A stretch of DNA of 37,410 bases from Desulfurivibrionaceae bacterium. Lineage in GTDB: Bacteria; Desulfobacterota; Desulfobulbia; Desulfobulbales; UBA5123. This document shows positions 1 to 8,531 of the stretch, piece by piece. Made by a program: the position numbers and the translations under genes. The notes beneath the pieces are model-generated. The model ran no database searches, was not told the origin of the DNA, and saw nothing but the letters and a program-made list of their open reading frames with translations. The stretch's first letter is position 1. Each line of letters opens with the position of its first letter. The stretch lies in NCBI GenBank assembly GCA_030145325.1, contig JAQYVW010000026.1:1-37410 (forward strand). The letters are read 5' to 3'.

Positions 1-236
1 CACAGGGGCAGACAGATGAATTCCACCTGGCCCTGTGGCGAGAATGGATCAACGCCCATCCGAATAAAGAAATGGGGAGAAAATTAATGGGGATACCAGA
101 CCAATATAAAGAAAACCCGGACAACATCACCGACACCCTGGAATCACAGTTGCACGCCTTAACTGAAATTGGCTTCAAAGACGTTGACTGTCATTTTAAA
201 TATGGGATTTTTGCCTTATTTGCTGGCCGCAAATGA
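1..236 (+). CDS. Class I SAM-dependent methyltransferase, C-terminal fragment
   Basis: The frame is open from the left edge (first whole codon at 3) to a TGA at 234-236 and gives the last 77 residues of a protein whose start lies outside the window. The ending, a Leu/Ala-rich helix followed by EIGFKDVDCHFKYGIFALF and a short basic tail, is the usual last beta-hairpin of small class I SAM methyltransferases. In these proteins a GF-x-D-V-x-C/V strand precedes a final YGxFALxxG strand. The SAM-binding motifs would lie upstream and cannot be seen, so the substrate cannot be named. A 92-nt gap separates it from the next gene on the same strand, so the two may be co-transcribed. Confidence 0.7.
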   Translation, partial: QGQTDEFHLALWREWINAHPNKEMGRKLMGIPDQYKENPDNITDTLESQLHALTEIGFKDVDCHFKYGIFALFAGRK

Positions 237-328
237 TAGCTCAACCGGCACCAGCCATTACTCAACAACGTAAAGACAAAAGAGCATGATGTACCTTCAC
301 AAAAAGATTTCAGCACAGGAGCAAGAAC

Positions 329-883
329 ATGCCAGAAGCGTTAGTTATCATCGATATCCAGAATGATTATTTCCCCGGCGGCACCATGGAGGTAGTCGGC
401 GCTGAAGATGCCGCCCAAAATGCGCGAACCCTGCTCAATGCTTATCGTAGGCAGGGCAAGCTCATCGTCCATATCCAACATATTTCCACCCGCGAGGGGG
501 CAACCTTTTTCCTGCCGGGAACTTCCGGGGTTGAAATACACACCAGTGTCCAGCCCCTGGCCGATGAAAAGATCGTCACCAAGAACTCCCCCAATAGCTT
601 CCGAGGCACTGAACTTGACAAGCTGTTAGAGGAAAATGGGATTAAGAAAATAACTTTTTGCGGAATGATGTCACATATGTGTATCGATGCCACGGTGCGG
701 GCGGCCTTTGATAAGGGCTATAGCTGTGTTGTCGCCGCTGATGGTTGCGCGACCAGGGATCTAGGCCATGATGGAGTCGATGTCCCCAGCAGGATGGTGC
801 ATGCAGCCTACATGGCAGCCCTTGGCGCTGTCTATGCTCAGGTAACCTCAACCCAGGAGATAATGGGACAACTTGACAGATAA
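329..883 (+). CDS. Isochorismatase-family cysteine hydrolase
   Basis: A 184-residue protein of the isochorismatase/nicotinamidase-like superfamily, a cytoplasmic alpha/beta hydrolase that cuts C-N or C-O bonds with a Cys-Asp-Lys triad. The triad is visible: Asp9 in LVIIDIQNDY, Lys85 in the IVTKNSPNSF segment, and Cys118 in the MMSHMCIDATVRAA segment. The length is normal for a single-domain member. The start at 329 is supported by AGGAG at 317-321. It lies 92 nt after the methyltransferase and converges on the histidine kinase, leaving 26 nt between stop codons. The family includes nicotinamidases, biuret/ureidoacrylate amidohydrolases and many unassigned enzymes. The metal-ligand pattern of true nicotinamidases (Asp-x-His plus His) is not evident, so only the family is called. 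Confidence 0.85.
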   Translation: MPEALVIIDIQNDYFPGGTMEVVGAEDAAQNARTLLNAYRRQGKLIVHIQHISTREGATFFLPGTSGVEIHTSVQPLADEKIVTKNSPNSFRGTELDKLLEENGIKKITFCGMMSHMCIDATVRAAFDKGYSCVVAADGCATRDLGHDGVDVPSRMVHAAYMAALGAVYAQVTSTQEIMGQLDR

Positions 884-909
884 AAACCGCAGCACACCGC
901 CACAACATT

Positions 910-3753
910 TCAGCCGATCTTCCGCCAGTCAGCCGCATGCCCACAGACAGAGAACACCTTGGAGATCTCCTGACGTAAATGTCCGCAGTGTACAGGCTTG
1001 GCGACATAGCCGTCCATGCCTCCTTCCAAACATCTCTCCCGATCCCCATCCAGAGCATGGGCGGTCATGGCAATAATCGGCAAATGCCTCTCCGTACCCT
1101 GCTCCGCACGGCGGATGAAAGCGGTTGTTTCCATCCCATCCATCTCCGGCATCTGAATATCCATCAACGCCAGGTCATAGCAATCTTCGGCAAGGGCCGT
1201 CAATGCAAGTTGGCCATTCTCCACAGCCGTCACCCGCCAGCCCTGACTGGTAATAATTGCTTCCGCCACCGTCCGGTTAATAAGATCATCTTCCACAAGA
1301 AGAATATGTAAATTATGCGGACAACTGGCCTGGGATTGCTGAGCAACCTCCTCATCTTCCCGCTTCTCCGCCACATGGACATTCAACGCCTGTAGCGCCT
1401 TAAACAAATCACGACGACCAACCGGTTTTTGCAGACAAACAAAGGCAGCATCTTCCGCCCCGCAGGCGATGTCCCCCTCATCCAGACCAATGGTGGTCAA
1501 AAGAATCACCGCTGTCTGAAGCAACGCCGGCTCCGCCTTGATCTCCAGAGCCAAACGCAGGTCAGCCATTTCCGGCATCCCCACATCCAAAAACACAACA
1601 TCGCAGGGCTCTTCTCGAAGTCTTTCCAGAACCGTTTCCCCACTGGCAACGCTCTCCACCTGCCCTATCCTGCCAGCAAGCATCTCCGCCAGTGATAAAC
1701 GAGTGGCTTCATGATCATCAACAACCAGGGCTTTCAGCTCGGACCACAATTCCGGTAAATCATCTTCCTGGGGCAGAACCTCACCCATGGCAACCGGAAA
1801 CGGCAAAACAAAATGAAAGGTACTGCCCTTGCCAATTACACTTTCGACCCAAATCCGCCCCCCCATCAACTCCACCAACCAAAAGGAGATACTCAACCCC
1901 AAACCAGTGCCGCCATACTGGCGGGTGGAAGAACTATCGGCCTGACAGAAAACATCAAAAATCCTCTCCTGCTCCCCTGGGGCAATGCCGATGCCACTGT
2001 CCTCCACCGAGATATGAAACCGGACAAGGCCAGAAGTGATGTTGCCCCCCCCAACCTCTTCTTCTTCGCCAACAACCATCACCCGCACGACAATCTCACC
2101 ACTTTGGGTGAACTTGATAGCATTGCCAACCAGATTGACCATAATCTGCTGTAACCGGTCACCATCCCCAACAACAAATTCCGGCACCATACCGTCAATT
2201 TGATATGCAAACTCAAGCCCCTTCTGATGGGCATTGACCGCCAATGGCGGCAGGCAACCGGCACAAATCTGATGAATATTGAAGGGAGCTGCACTAATGA
2301 GCAACTTTCCCGCCTCAATCTTGGAAAAATCAAGGACATCGTTGATAATCCCCAGCAAACGGGTACTGGAAATCTTCGACATTTCCAGGAATTGCCTTTG
2401 CTGCGGAATCATTTCCGTAGCGAGAAGCAGATCCGTCATACCAATAATCCCGTTCATGGGAGTACGAATCTCATGACTCATGTTGGCCAAGAACTCACTC
2501 TTGGCCCGGTTAGCGGCCTCGGCATCTTTCTTGGCCCTGGTCAATTCCTCCATGGCCTGCCTAATCTCAGTAATATCCCTAAAATCCTCCACAATGCCGA
2601 CCAATTCACCGTCCGAAGAACGAAACGGCTTCGCCGTTACAATACAGGAAACCGTAGTACCGTCCAGCCGATCCTTAACAACCTCGGTTACAACCTCATC
2701 CTCCCCACCGAAAATACGGGTCACCGGACAGGCAGGAGTATGACAACAGTGACCGGGGAACACCTCGTAACACTTTCTTCCCTCTATCTCGGCACGCTCC
2801 AACCCAATCAGGGCGAGAAAGGTTTCATTGAACAAAACCATCTCAAAGTGTTTATCAACCACCCGCATACCATCGGCGGCAGTGTTAAATATCTGATCCA
2901 ACTGGGCAAGAGATTGACGACTGGTCATTTCCGCCGCAAAACGTTCAGCAACCTCTTTTTCAAGGGCGATATTGGCCTCTTGCAGTTCAGCCGTTCGTTC
3001 ACTAATCAGTTTTTCGAGATTTTCTCGATGGCCCTTGAGCTCCGCTTCCGTGGCTTCCCTTTTACGAATGTCACCGGCAATCAAATCGCTCAAAAATTCA
3101 AATTCATAAATTCCTTTATAAGCCGGCAACCTCCTCTGGCCAAGGGGAGAAACGATTTGAGAAATCGGCCTCAAAACCGTCCGAGACAAAACAACCACCA
3201 GCAAAATAAAGACCAAGAAAAAGGTCAGAATAGCCATACTGTAAGCAAACTGAATCTGGCTGATAATATCCAGAAAATGAGGGTCCTGTTGATTAAAATG
3301 TACCTGCCATTGCCATGGCTCGAAGTCAAGATGCATGGATGTGGTCGTGTCATCAATGTCCACCATGGAAAAAAACAACTTATCCTGTAAGCTTTGCCTT
3401 GCGGTGACCGGCTCTGTACTTTTATAGGCAAACACCTCTTTGCCGTTTTCCATAACGGCAATGTCGAAGCCTTGAAGTTTGCAATAATCTTTCAGCTGAT
3501 GGAACACCTCGGCCTTTGCGTTCTGGATCGCCAATGGATTGCTGACCTGGCCTTTGGCAAGGAGAGCATCATGAACACGGTCAATTATATCAGCACCGAC
3601 AAAAAGATTTTGCTGGTGTTCGGTTTTAATGACGTGATTGAGGGTGTCGGCAACGGGCTGGAGAACATAAGAATACATCACCAACCCTGAAGCTAACATC
3701 AGGGCAACGATGGGCACCGTCATCCGAAAGGTTATTTTATTGAAATTAATCAT
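910..3753 (-). CDS. Membrane hybrid sensor histidine kinase (PAS-HisKA-HATPase-REC-REC)
   Basis: A 947-residue two-component hybrid kinase. The N-terminus has a membrane segment (about 10-30), a periplasmic region (about 31-170) and a second membrane segment (about 171-190). A HAMP-like linker and a long coiled coil (about 235-285) lead to a PAS domain (about 285-400). The PAS domain carries four closely spaced cysteines (328, 336, 337, 342), reminiscent of metal- or redox-binding PAS variants. The kinase core follows: H-box with His427 (SHEIRTPMNGIIGM), N-box around 540-549, G1 at 585-590 (DSGIGI) and G2 at 614-620 (GGTGLGL). Two receivers follow with phospho-acceptors Asp723 (FLDVGMPEM) and Asp865 (LMDIQMPEMDG). 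There is no HPt domain, so output needs a separate phosphotransferase or works through the receivers. The ATG start has only a weak Shine-Dalgarno sequence. It is divergent from pyruvate kinase. The ligand is unknown. Confidence 0.93.
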   Translation of the reverse strand: MINFNKITFRMTVPIVALMLASGLVMYSYVLQPVADTLNHVIKTEHQQNLFVGADIIDRVHDALLAKGQVSNPLAIQNAKAEVFHQLKDYCKLQGFDIAVMENGKEVFAYKSTEPVTARQSLQDKLFFSMVDIDDTTTSMHLDFEPWQWQVHFNQQDPHFLDIISQIQFAYSMAILTFFLVFILLVVVLSRTVLRPISQIVSPLGQRRLPAYKGIYEFEFLSDLIAGDIRKREATEAELKGHRENLEKLISERTAELQEANIALEKEVAERFAAEMTSRQSLAQLDQIFNTAADGMRVVDKHFEMVLFNETFLALIGLERAEIEGRKCYEVFPGHCCHTPACPVTRIFGGEDEVVTEVVKDRLDGTTVSCIVTAKPFRSSDGELVGIVEDFRDITEIRQAMEELTRAKKDAEAANRAKSEFLANMSHEIRTPMNGIIGMTDLLLATEMIPQQRQFLEMSKISSTRLLGIINDVLDFSKIEAGKLLISAAPFNIHQICAGCLPPLAVNAHQKGLEFAYQIDGMVPEFVVGDGDRLQQIMVNLVGNAIKFTQSGEIVVRVMVVGEEEEVGGGNITSGLVRFHISVEDSGIGIAPGEQERIFDVFCQADSSSTRQYGGTGLGLSISFWLVELMGGRIWVESVIGKGSTFHFVLPFPVAMGEVLPQEDDLPELWSELKALVVDDHEATRLSLAEMLAGRIGQVESVASGETVLERLREEPCDVVFLDVGMPEMADLRLALEIKAEPALLQTAVILLTTIGLDEGDIACGAEDAAFVCLQKPVGRRDLFKALQALNVHVAEKREDEEVAQQSQASCPHNLHILLVEDDLINRTVAEAIITSQGWRVTAVENGQLALTALAEDCYDLALMDIQMPEMDGMETTAFIRRAEQGTERHLPIIAMTAHALDGDRERCLEGGMDGYVAKPVHCGHLRQEISKVFSVCGHAADWRKIG

Positions 3754-4254
3754 GATTACAACATCACCGAGACAAAACTCATTGGCCGAACAACAAACCC
3801 CACCGAAACTCTACCAATAAACAAGCACCGCAACCATTCTCCCCATCCCAACCGCCGCAAGCAGCAATGATTACTAACACAGCACATTGCTAATGTTTTT
3901 TACCACAACCAAGGAGGTAGCAACAATACTAAACGCTAAACGAATCGGTATAAGTTACCATCCCCCCCCCAAAAAAAGTTCCATGCCAAATTCAAACCAA
4001 ATCATTTCCAGCACAGGTTTCCAGCTTTTCCCGGCCCAACCAAAACAAGACCTAATCACAATAACTCTGGCCGCTCTTTTCAAGCCACTCCACCAAACAG
4101 CGCCACAATTAGCTTTGCATATTTGCCATTTATCCTTGACACCAGCCCCCCTTCACCCCATTCTTAATTCTTTAAATAATTACTCACCCATTGCCATCCA
4201 GAGCAGATTTGTTTGAGCTGCTGCATTCCAGCGCCCACATGACGAGATTCACCC
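3754..4254. other. Intergenic region between divergent kinase and pyk genes
   Basis: This 501-nt stretch separates two divergent genes and must hold both promoters. A perfect TTGACA lies at 4136-4141, and the best match 17-18 nt downstream (CATTCT/ATTCTT near 4159-4165) is poor, so a pyk promoter here is only tentative. A run of nine C (3962-3970) directly followed by seven A (3971-3977) is a slippage-prone homopolymer junction. The open frame at 3887-4216 has no ribosome site and no recognisable protein character, and is not called. Confidence 0.5.
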
Positions 4255-5655
4255 ATGCGAAACACAAAAATCATCTGTACCATCGGCCCCAAAACCGCCT
4301 CTTTCGAAATGTTGAAGAAACTTGCCGAAAACGGCATGAATGTGGCTCGGCTCAACATGTCCCACGGTTCCCATGAGTGGCACAGAACGGTCATCCATCA
4401 CATCAAGCGCCTCAACAAAAAATTGGGCGGCGCACTGGCCATCCTTCTGGACACCAAGGGGCCGGAGGTGCGTACCGGCGATGTCAACTGCGACCTCTCC
4501 CTCAAAAAGGGCGACCAACTGGTTCTCACCATTCGCAGGCAGGCAGAGCTTGAAGCCAATACAGTGGAGGTTAGCTATGATGGATTTGTCGATGAGGTAG
4601 AAGTCGGCGACACGGTGCTCATCGACGGCGGCATGATCAGTCTGAAGGTACTCCGGGTCACCGATAAGGACATCATTTGCCAATGCCTGGATGATGCTAT
4701 TCTCACCTCCCGCCGCCACGTTAATATCCGCGGCAAGAGCGCCGACCTGCCTTCAATCACCGACAAAGACTGGCTGGATATCCGCTTCGGGATCGACAAC
4801 GGGGTTGATTTCATCGCCCTCTCCTTTGTGCGAACCGCTGAGGCGATTAGCAAGTTAAGAGAATTCCTTCAAGTAGAAAACGGTTCCATTGATATCATCG
4901 CCAAGATTGAAAGCGCGGAAGCGATCCCCCATCTTGACGAAATCATCGCCAGAGCGGACGGGATCATGATCGCCCGCGGTGACTTGGGAGCGGAATTACC
5001 CTTCGAGGAAGTACCACTACTTCAGGATGAAATTGTCCGCAAATGTCGGGAAGTGGGCAAACCGGTGTTGGTGGCTACCCACATGCTGGAATCGATGATC
5101 GTCAACCCCACCCCCACTCGCGCAGAGGTCACGGATATCACCCAGGCGGTAATGCAAGGGGCGGACGCCACCATGCTTTCCGGCGAAACGGCCACCGGCA
5201 AACACCCCCTCAAAGCCCTGGCGACCATGGATATTGTCGCCCGCCGCATTGAACGAAATTTAGCCCTGGACACCACCGTAAGAGTCCCCCCCTCGGAAAA
5301 CTCAAAATATGAGATTTGCCGCAGCGCCTCAATCCTCAACAACAACTTGCACAGCAGTGCCATCCTGGTCTTTACCCGCCGCGGCCTAATGGCCATGCTT
5401 TTATCACGATGTCGGCCCAGCGCGCCAATCTTCGCCTTCACCAACACCACCAATGTCCGGCGACGGCTGGAAATCTTTTGGGGAATTCATCCGTTCTTGA
5501 TCAAACTGTCCAAAGACCCGGAAGTCTCCATCCAGCGCGCCATCGACAAATTGCTACGCCGACAACTTATCACCGCCGGTGACCGAGTGATTGTTGTCTC
5601 AGATATTCTGGCAGACGACAAGTTCATCGAAACAGTGCAAGTGCGAATCATTTGA
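4255..5655 (+). CDS. pyk: Pyruvate kinase
   Basis: This enzyme converts phosphoenolpyruvate and ADP to pyruvate and ATP, the last step of glycolysis, in the cytosol. The 466-residue length fits the bacterial family. Visible signatures: the N-terminal TKIICTIGPKTAS strand, Arg32 in NVARLNMSHG, the DTKGPEVRTG segment at 66-75 before the B domain, the catalytic-lysine signature IIAKIESAEAI with Lys217 and Glu219 (magnesium ligand), and IARGDLGAE with Asp243 (second magnesium ligand). The B domain spans about 70-165, and the C-terminal allosteric domain follows about residue 345. The usual ATQML motif reads ATHML here, a Gln-to-His change next to the active site. The ATG at 4255 is the natural start by alignment of the opening strand, but its ribosome site is weak. 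It is monocistronic, ending at a strong terminator. Confidence 0.96.
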   Translation: MRNTKIICTIGPKTASFEMLKKLAENGMNVARLNMSHGSHEWHRTVIHHIKRLNKKLGGALAILLDTKGPEVRTGDVNCDLSLKKGDQLVLTIRRQAELEANTVEVSYDGFVDEVEVGDTVLIDGGMISLKVLRVTDKDIICQCLDDAILTSRRHVNIRGKSADLPSITDKDWLDIRFGIDNGVDFIALSFVRTAEAISKLREFLQVENGSIDIIAKIESAEAIPHLDEIIARADGIMIARGDLGAELPFEEVPLLQDEIVRKCREVGKPVLVATHMLESMIVNPTPTRAEVTDITQAVMQGADATMLSGETATGKHPLKALATMDIVARRIERNLALDTTVRVPPSENSKYEICRSASILNNNLHSSAILVFTRRGLMAMLLSRCRPSAPIFAFTNTTNVRRRLEIFWGIHPFLIKLSKDPEVSIQRAIDKLLRRQLITAGDRVIVVSDILADDKFIETVQVRII

Positions 5656-5786
5656 GAACAGGTTGGAATTTTCTTTCTGTTGCTCAAGCAAAGAGACTCA
5701 CATACTAGGGATAGCGCCCAGGGGGAATATTGCGACGGTGCAGGAACCAGAAAGGCGTCAATGGCGAGTAAACAACTGCCCCCTCA

Positions 5787-5825
5787 AAAAAACCGGCAAA
5801 GAGAATTCCCCTCTACCGGTTTTTT
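5787..5825. terminator. Bidirectional rho-independent terminator
   Basis: Perfect 10-bp arms (AAAAAACCGG at 5787-5796, CCGGTTTTTT at 5816-5825) surround a 19-nt loop that can itself pair AGAG with CTCT. The A-run on one side and T-run on the other make it work in both directions. It sits between the convergent pyk and acetate-transporter genes, exactly where such an element is expected. Confidence 0.9.
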
Positions 5826-5851
5826 AGATTTCTCACCAAACACCATTCAAT

Positions 5852-6433
5852 CTAAAGCCAAGCCTTGCCCACCGGCAGTTTAATTCCAGATTCTTCATAA
5901 ACGGTCACCGCCATCAGGTACCAAGCCAGTAGAGCGCAAACGATGAGATCATAGGCCGCTAAGGTTCCAGCCAATTTGCTGCCGGCCAGTTCCTTAATAT
6001 CCAGGCCGATAAACCCCAGTAACAGGGTAAGAAAAAGCAGGGCGAGAACGGTATGATGTTTCATTGAAGCGATAAATAGAATCAAGGTAAAAAAGGTCCA
6101 CATCAATAAGAAGATACCAAGACCGTTGGCATCGAATTGCAAGACAGGATACGCTTTTACCAATTCAGGACTGGTACCGAAAATCAAGTAAAAACAGAGC
6201 GAAATCCAGAAAGCACCGTAACCGGTAAAAGCACAGAAACCAAAATTATTGCCGGTCTTGAATTCCAGTAAACCAGCCACCAGTTGGGCGCTGCCACCAA
6301 ACATCAGACCAATCCAGATAACCGGCGCGATACCCACCCAGCCAAGGTTGTGAAACTGCAGGATCAGGGTGGTCATACCAAATCCAGCCAATCCCACCAC
6401 TGCTGGATTACCAAGTGATTTTTCTTCAGCCAT
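5852..6433 (-). CDS. AceTr-family (SatP/YaaH, GPR1-FUN34) acetate/succinate transporter
   Basis: A 193-residue integral membrane protein with six hydrophobic helices. The N-terminal family signature is clear at residues 9-22: NPAVVGLAGFGMTT, matching the NPA-x-x-GL-x-x-FG-x-TT pattern of acetate uptake proteins (E. coli SatP, fungal Ady2). Family knowledge: proton-coupled uptake of acetate or succinate, or channel-like anion movement, at the inner membrane. Two ATGs are adjacent. The second (6433) is preferred because AGAGG then sits six bases upstream and the product begins MAEEKSLGNP like its relatives; an upstream frame would add twelve residues. For an acetate-producing or acetate-oxidising anaerobe this is a sensible monocarboxylate carrier, but direction and substrate are inferred. 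A 21-bp inverted repeat about 110 nt upstream may be its operator. Confidence 0.88.
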   Translation of the reverse strand: MAEEKSLGNPAVVGLAGFGMTTLILQFHNLGWVGIAPVIWIGLMFGGSAQLVAGLLEFKTGNNFGFCAFTGYGAFWISLCFYLIFGTSPELVKAYPVLQFDANGLGIFLLMWTFFTLILFIASMKHHTVLALLFLTLLLGFIGLDIKELAGSKLAGTLAAYDLIVCALLAWYLMAVTVYEESGIKLPVGKAWL

Positions 6434-6541
6434 CATACACCTCTTTACTAGGTTAAGTTTGAAGTACATCTACGTACCTGCATAGCGACACAACCCCACC
6501 GCCCCCCCTTCCCTGTCAGGCCAACAGACCTTTAACACCTA

Positions 6542-6562
6542 GTTATCATTGATGATGACAAC
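6542..6562. promoter_or_regulatory. Operator-like inverted repeat upstream of the acetate transporter
   Basis: GTTATCAT (6542-6549) and ATGACAAC (6555-6562) are inverted copies with one mismatch in eight and a 5-nt spacer. It lies about 110 nt before the transporter start on the minus strand, a reasonable place for an upstream activator or repressor. The matching regulator is not in the window, so this is only a candidate site. Confidence 0.3.
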
Positions 6563-6623
6563 TACATAAACAGTGCAGAGAACCAAGAAATAACGCCCGA
6601 CAAGAACAAGCAAAACACCGCAT

Positions 6624-6654
6624 GGCAATAAGGCAATAAGGCAATAAGGCAATA
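6624..6654. repeat. Short tandem repeat, 8-nt unit
   Basis: Unit GGCAATAA is repeated at 6624-6631, 6632-6639 and 6640-6647, followed by a seven-base partial copy at 6648-6654. The copies are identical, which suggests recent slippage. It is intergenic, so copy number changes would not shift a reading frame. Confidence 0.85.
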
Positions 6655-7301
6655 CTTAGCATACTAAACAAAACTCCGCTGAAGCAACAAAAACTAACAT
6701 TTCTAACAAATTAGTAGCTCTCACAGATCACAACAACACCAGCAGCTGGTCTTGAGAGTTGGCAGCCATGAGTCAAATCCAAACTGCTCTGGCAATCTAC
6801 CTGTTAGGCTCTATCTACCAGCCCTTGGCGCAATCTCTGCCACCCGGAAGTAACCCTTAACCCCTTCGCTGCATTGGCTGGCTTGATGAAAGAAAAAAAG
6901 TAAAGGGGATCGACATTCACCCAGACCAACGATTAACCTTAGGCGATGTTTATGGAGAAAAAGCACTACTGGCCCAGTGGCAGACGAACAACTCTTTGCT
7001 GATCCCGCCTAACGACATCCCAACTCTGGCTGAGGTTTTAATTATGTTTCCATTTGATATCGGTACAATCAGCTTGAAATCCCTTGCCCCTTCGACACTC
7101 CGTAACTTTTCGTTAGAAAAAATAATTATCCACCGGACTCCCCGGTCGCAAACTAATCTAAATTCCGCCGATCACCATGCAAAACCCTTGAGAATTCGCA
7201 CCGGGAGGGTTATCTTATCCCCTTTCTAAACTAGCTGAAAGACAGAGAGATACCGCTTATCTTAGGGCCACAGCAACCAGCATTAAGGACACGAGAAACA
7301 A

Positions 7302-8531
7302 ATGAACAAAAAAGGCTATTTCGGTAACTGGGGCGGGGCGTATATCCCCGAGGTACTGTACGAAACCTTCAAGCAACTCAACCAAGCGTTTGAGCAGGTT
7401 AAAGGTGACCCCGCCTTCTGGCAGGAGTACATCGACCTGATGGCTACCTATTCCTGTCGGCCCACCCCCCTCACCCATGCCGAAAACTTGAGCCGTCACT
7501 TCGGCGGCGGCCAGATCTATATCAAACGCGAAGATCTCAACCACACCGGCGCCCACAAGGCTAACAATGTCATGGGCCAGGGCTTGCTGGTGAAACGGAT
7601 GGGCAAGAAACGGGTTATCGCCGAGACCGGCGCTGGTCAACACGGGGTGGCCACTGCCACCATGGCCGCCAAATTCGGTTTCGAATGCACCATCTACATG
7701 GGCGAAGAAGATGTAATACGGCAGCGACCCAATGTTTTCTGGATGGAAAAGATGGGCGCCACCGTGGTACCGGTAACCTCCGGGGCCAGAACCTTGAAAG
7801 ACGCCATCAATGAAGCGTTCCGCGACTGGGTGAGCAGCATGGACGACACCCATTACGTCATGGGCACGGTCTGCGGCCCCCACCCATTTCCAGAGATGGT
7901 GGCCTGGTTTCAATCCATCATCGGCATTGAGGCCCGTAAACAGATCCTCAACCAATTCGGCAAGTTGCCGGAACGGGTTTACGCCTGCGTAGGCGGCGGC
8001 TCCAACGCCATGGGCATCTTTCAAGGCTTTCTGGCCGACAAGGCGGTGGATCTCATCGGCGTTGAGGCTGGCGGCAAGGGAATCGACACCGGCCAACATG
8101 CGGCGCGCCTTGCCAGCAAGGACGCTTCGGTGGGGGTGGCGCAAGGTTATAAAACCATGTTTTTACAAAACGACGACGGCCAGATGCTGGACACCCATTC
8201 GGTGGCAGCGGGCCTTGATTACATTGGCGTTTCACCGATTTTGAGTGATCTCTGGGAAAAGAAACGGGTTCGCTTTGCCGCCGCCACCGATGCCGAGGTG
8301 ATGGCCGCCCTTGATCTAACCATGAAGAAGGAAGGGATCATCCCGGCCCTGGAATCAACCCACGCCTTTGTCCATGCCTTTAAGGAGGCCCCAGAGTTAA
8401 AACCGGATCAGGCGCTGATCATCAATCAATCCGGTCGGGGCGACAAGGACATCTTTACCATCGCCCACGCCTTTGACGATCCATCCTGGAAGGCATTTAT
8501 CCGCGGTAAGGGAGAAGAATATGCAACTTGA
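7302..8531 (+). CDS. trpB: Tryptophan synthase beta chain
   Basis: The PLP enzyme that joins indole and L-serine to make tryptophan; it works as an alpha2-beta2 complex in the cytosol. 409 residues, normal length. The PLP lysine is Lys86 in NHTGAHKANNVMGQ. The usual HKTN reads HKAN, a Thr-to-Ala change next to the cofactor lysine. Other signatures: AETGAGQHGVATATMA, the phosphate-binding glycine loop CVGGGSNAMG, GVEAGGKG, EGIIPALESTHA, and the C-terminal SGRGDKDIFT. The start is supported by AAGGA at 7285-7289. The trpA start lies inside its last codons. The other tryptophan genes (trpE, G, D, C, F) are absent from the window, so here trpBA forms a separate unit, perhaps also serving indole salvage. 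Confidence 0.96.
   Translation: MNKKGYFGNWGGAYIPEVLYETFKQLNQAFEQVKGDPAFWQEYIDLMATYSCRPTPLTHAENLSRHFGGGQIYIKREDLNHTGAHKANNVMGQGLLVKRMGKKRVIAETGAGQHGVATATMAAKFGFECTIYMGEEDVIRQRPNVFWMEKMGATVVPVTSGARTLKDAINEAFRDWVSSMDDTHYVMGTVCGPHPFPEMVAWFQSIIGIEARKQILNQFGKLPERVYACVGGGSNAMGIFQGFLADKAVDLIGVEAGGKGIDTGQHAARLASKDASVGVAQGYKTMFLQNDDGQMLDTHSVAAGLDYIGVSPILSDLWEKKRVRFAAATDAEVMAALDLTMKKEGIIPALESTHAFVHAFKEAPELKPDQALIINQSGRGDKDIFTIAHAFDDPSWKAFIRGKGEEYAT

Larger units (their letters stand above)
6434..7301. other. Long gene-free region with repeats and a degraded-looking frame
   Basis: These 868 nt carry no gene I can support. Contents from left to right: the transporter promoter region with the inverted repeat at 6542-6562; an 8-nt tandem repeat at 6624-6654; a nested hairpin (CTCTCA 6718-6723 with TGAGAG 6753-6758, enclosing the palindrome ACCAGCAGCTGGT at 6738-6750); and a frame from ATG 6768 broken by one TAA (6858-6860) that then stays open to 7229. 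The trpB promoter and leader must lie in the last 70-200 nt, but no Trp-rich leader peptide or attenuator hairpin is apparent there. Confidence 0.5.

Noticed and set aside
2200-3390. A 396-codon plus-strand frame opposite the hybrid kinase
   Set aside because: It is fully antisense to the PAS and HAMP-linker part of a clear kinase gene, has no family features and is low in typical protein order; it is a shadow frame.
3887-4216. A 109-codon frame in the kinase/pyk intergenic region
   Set aside because: No ribosome site, translation rich in Pro/Gln/Leu from low-complexity DNA, spans the C9-A7 tract, and no recognisable domain.
6624-6654. CRISPR-like repeats
   Set aside because: The unit is 8 nt with no spacers and no cas genes; it is a simple tandem repeat.
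7257-8144. A 295-codon minus-strand frame opposite trpB
   Set aside because: Antisense to a well-conserved enzyme gene. The His/Gly-rich translation is an artefact of trpB codon usage.
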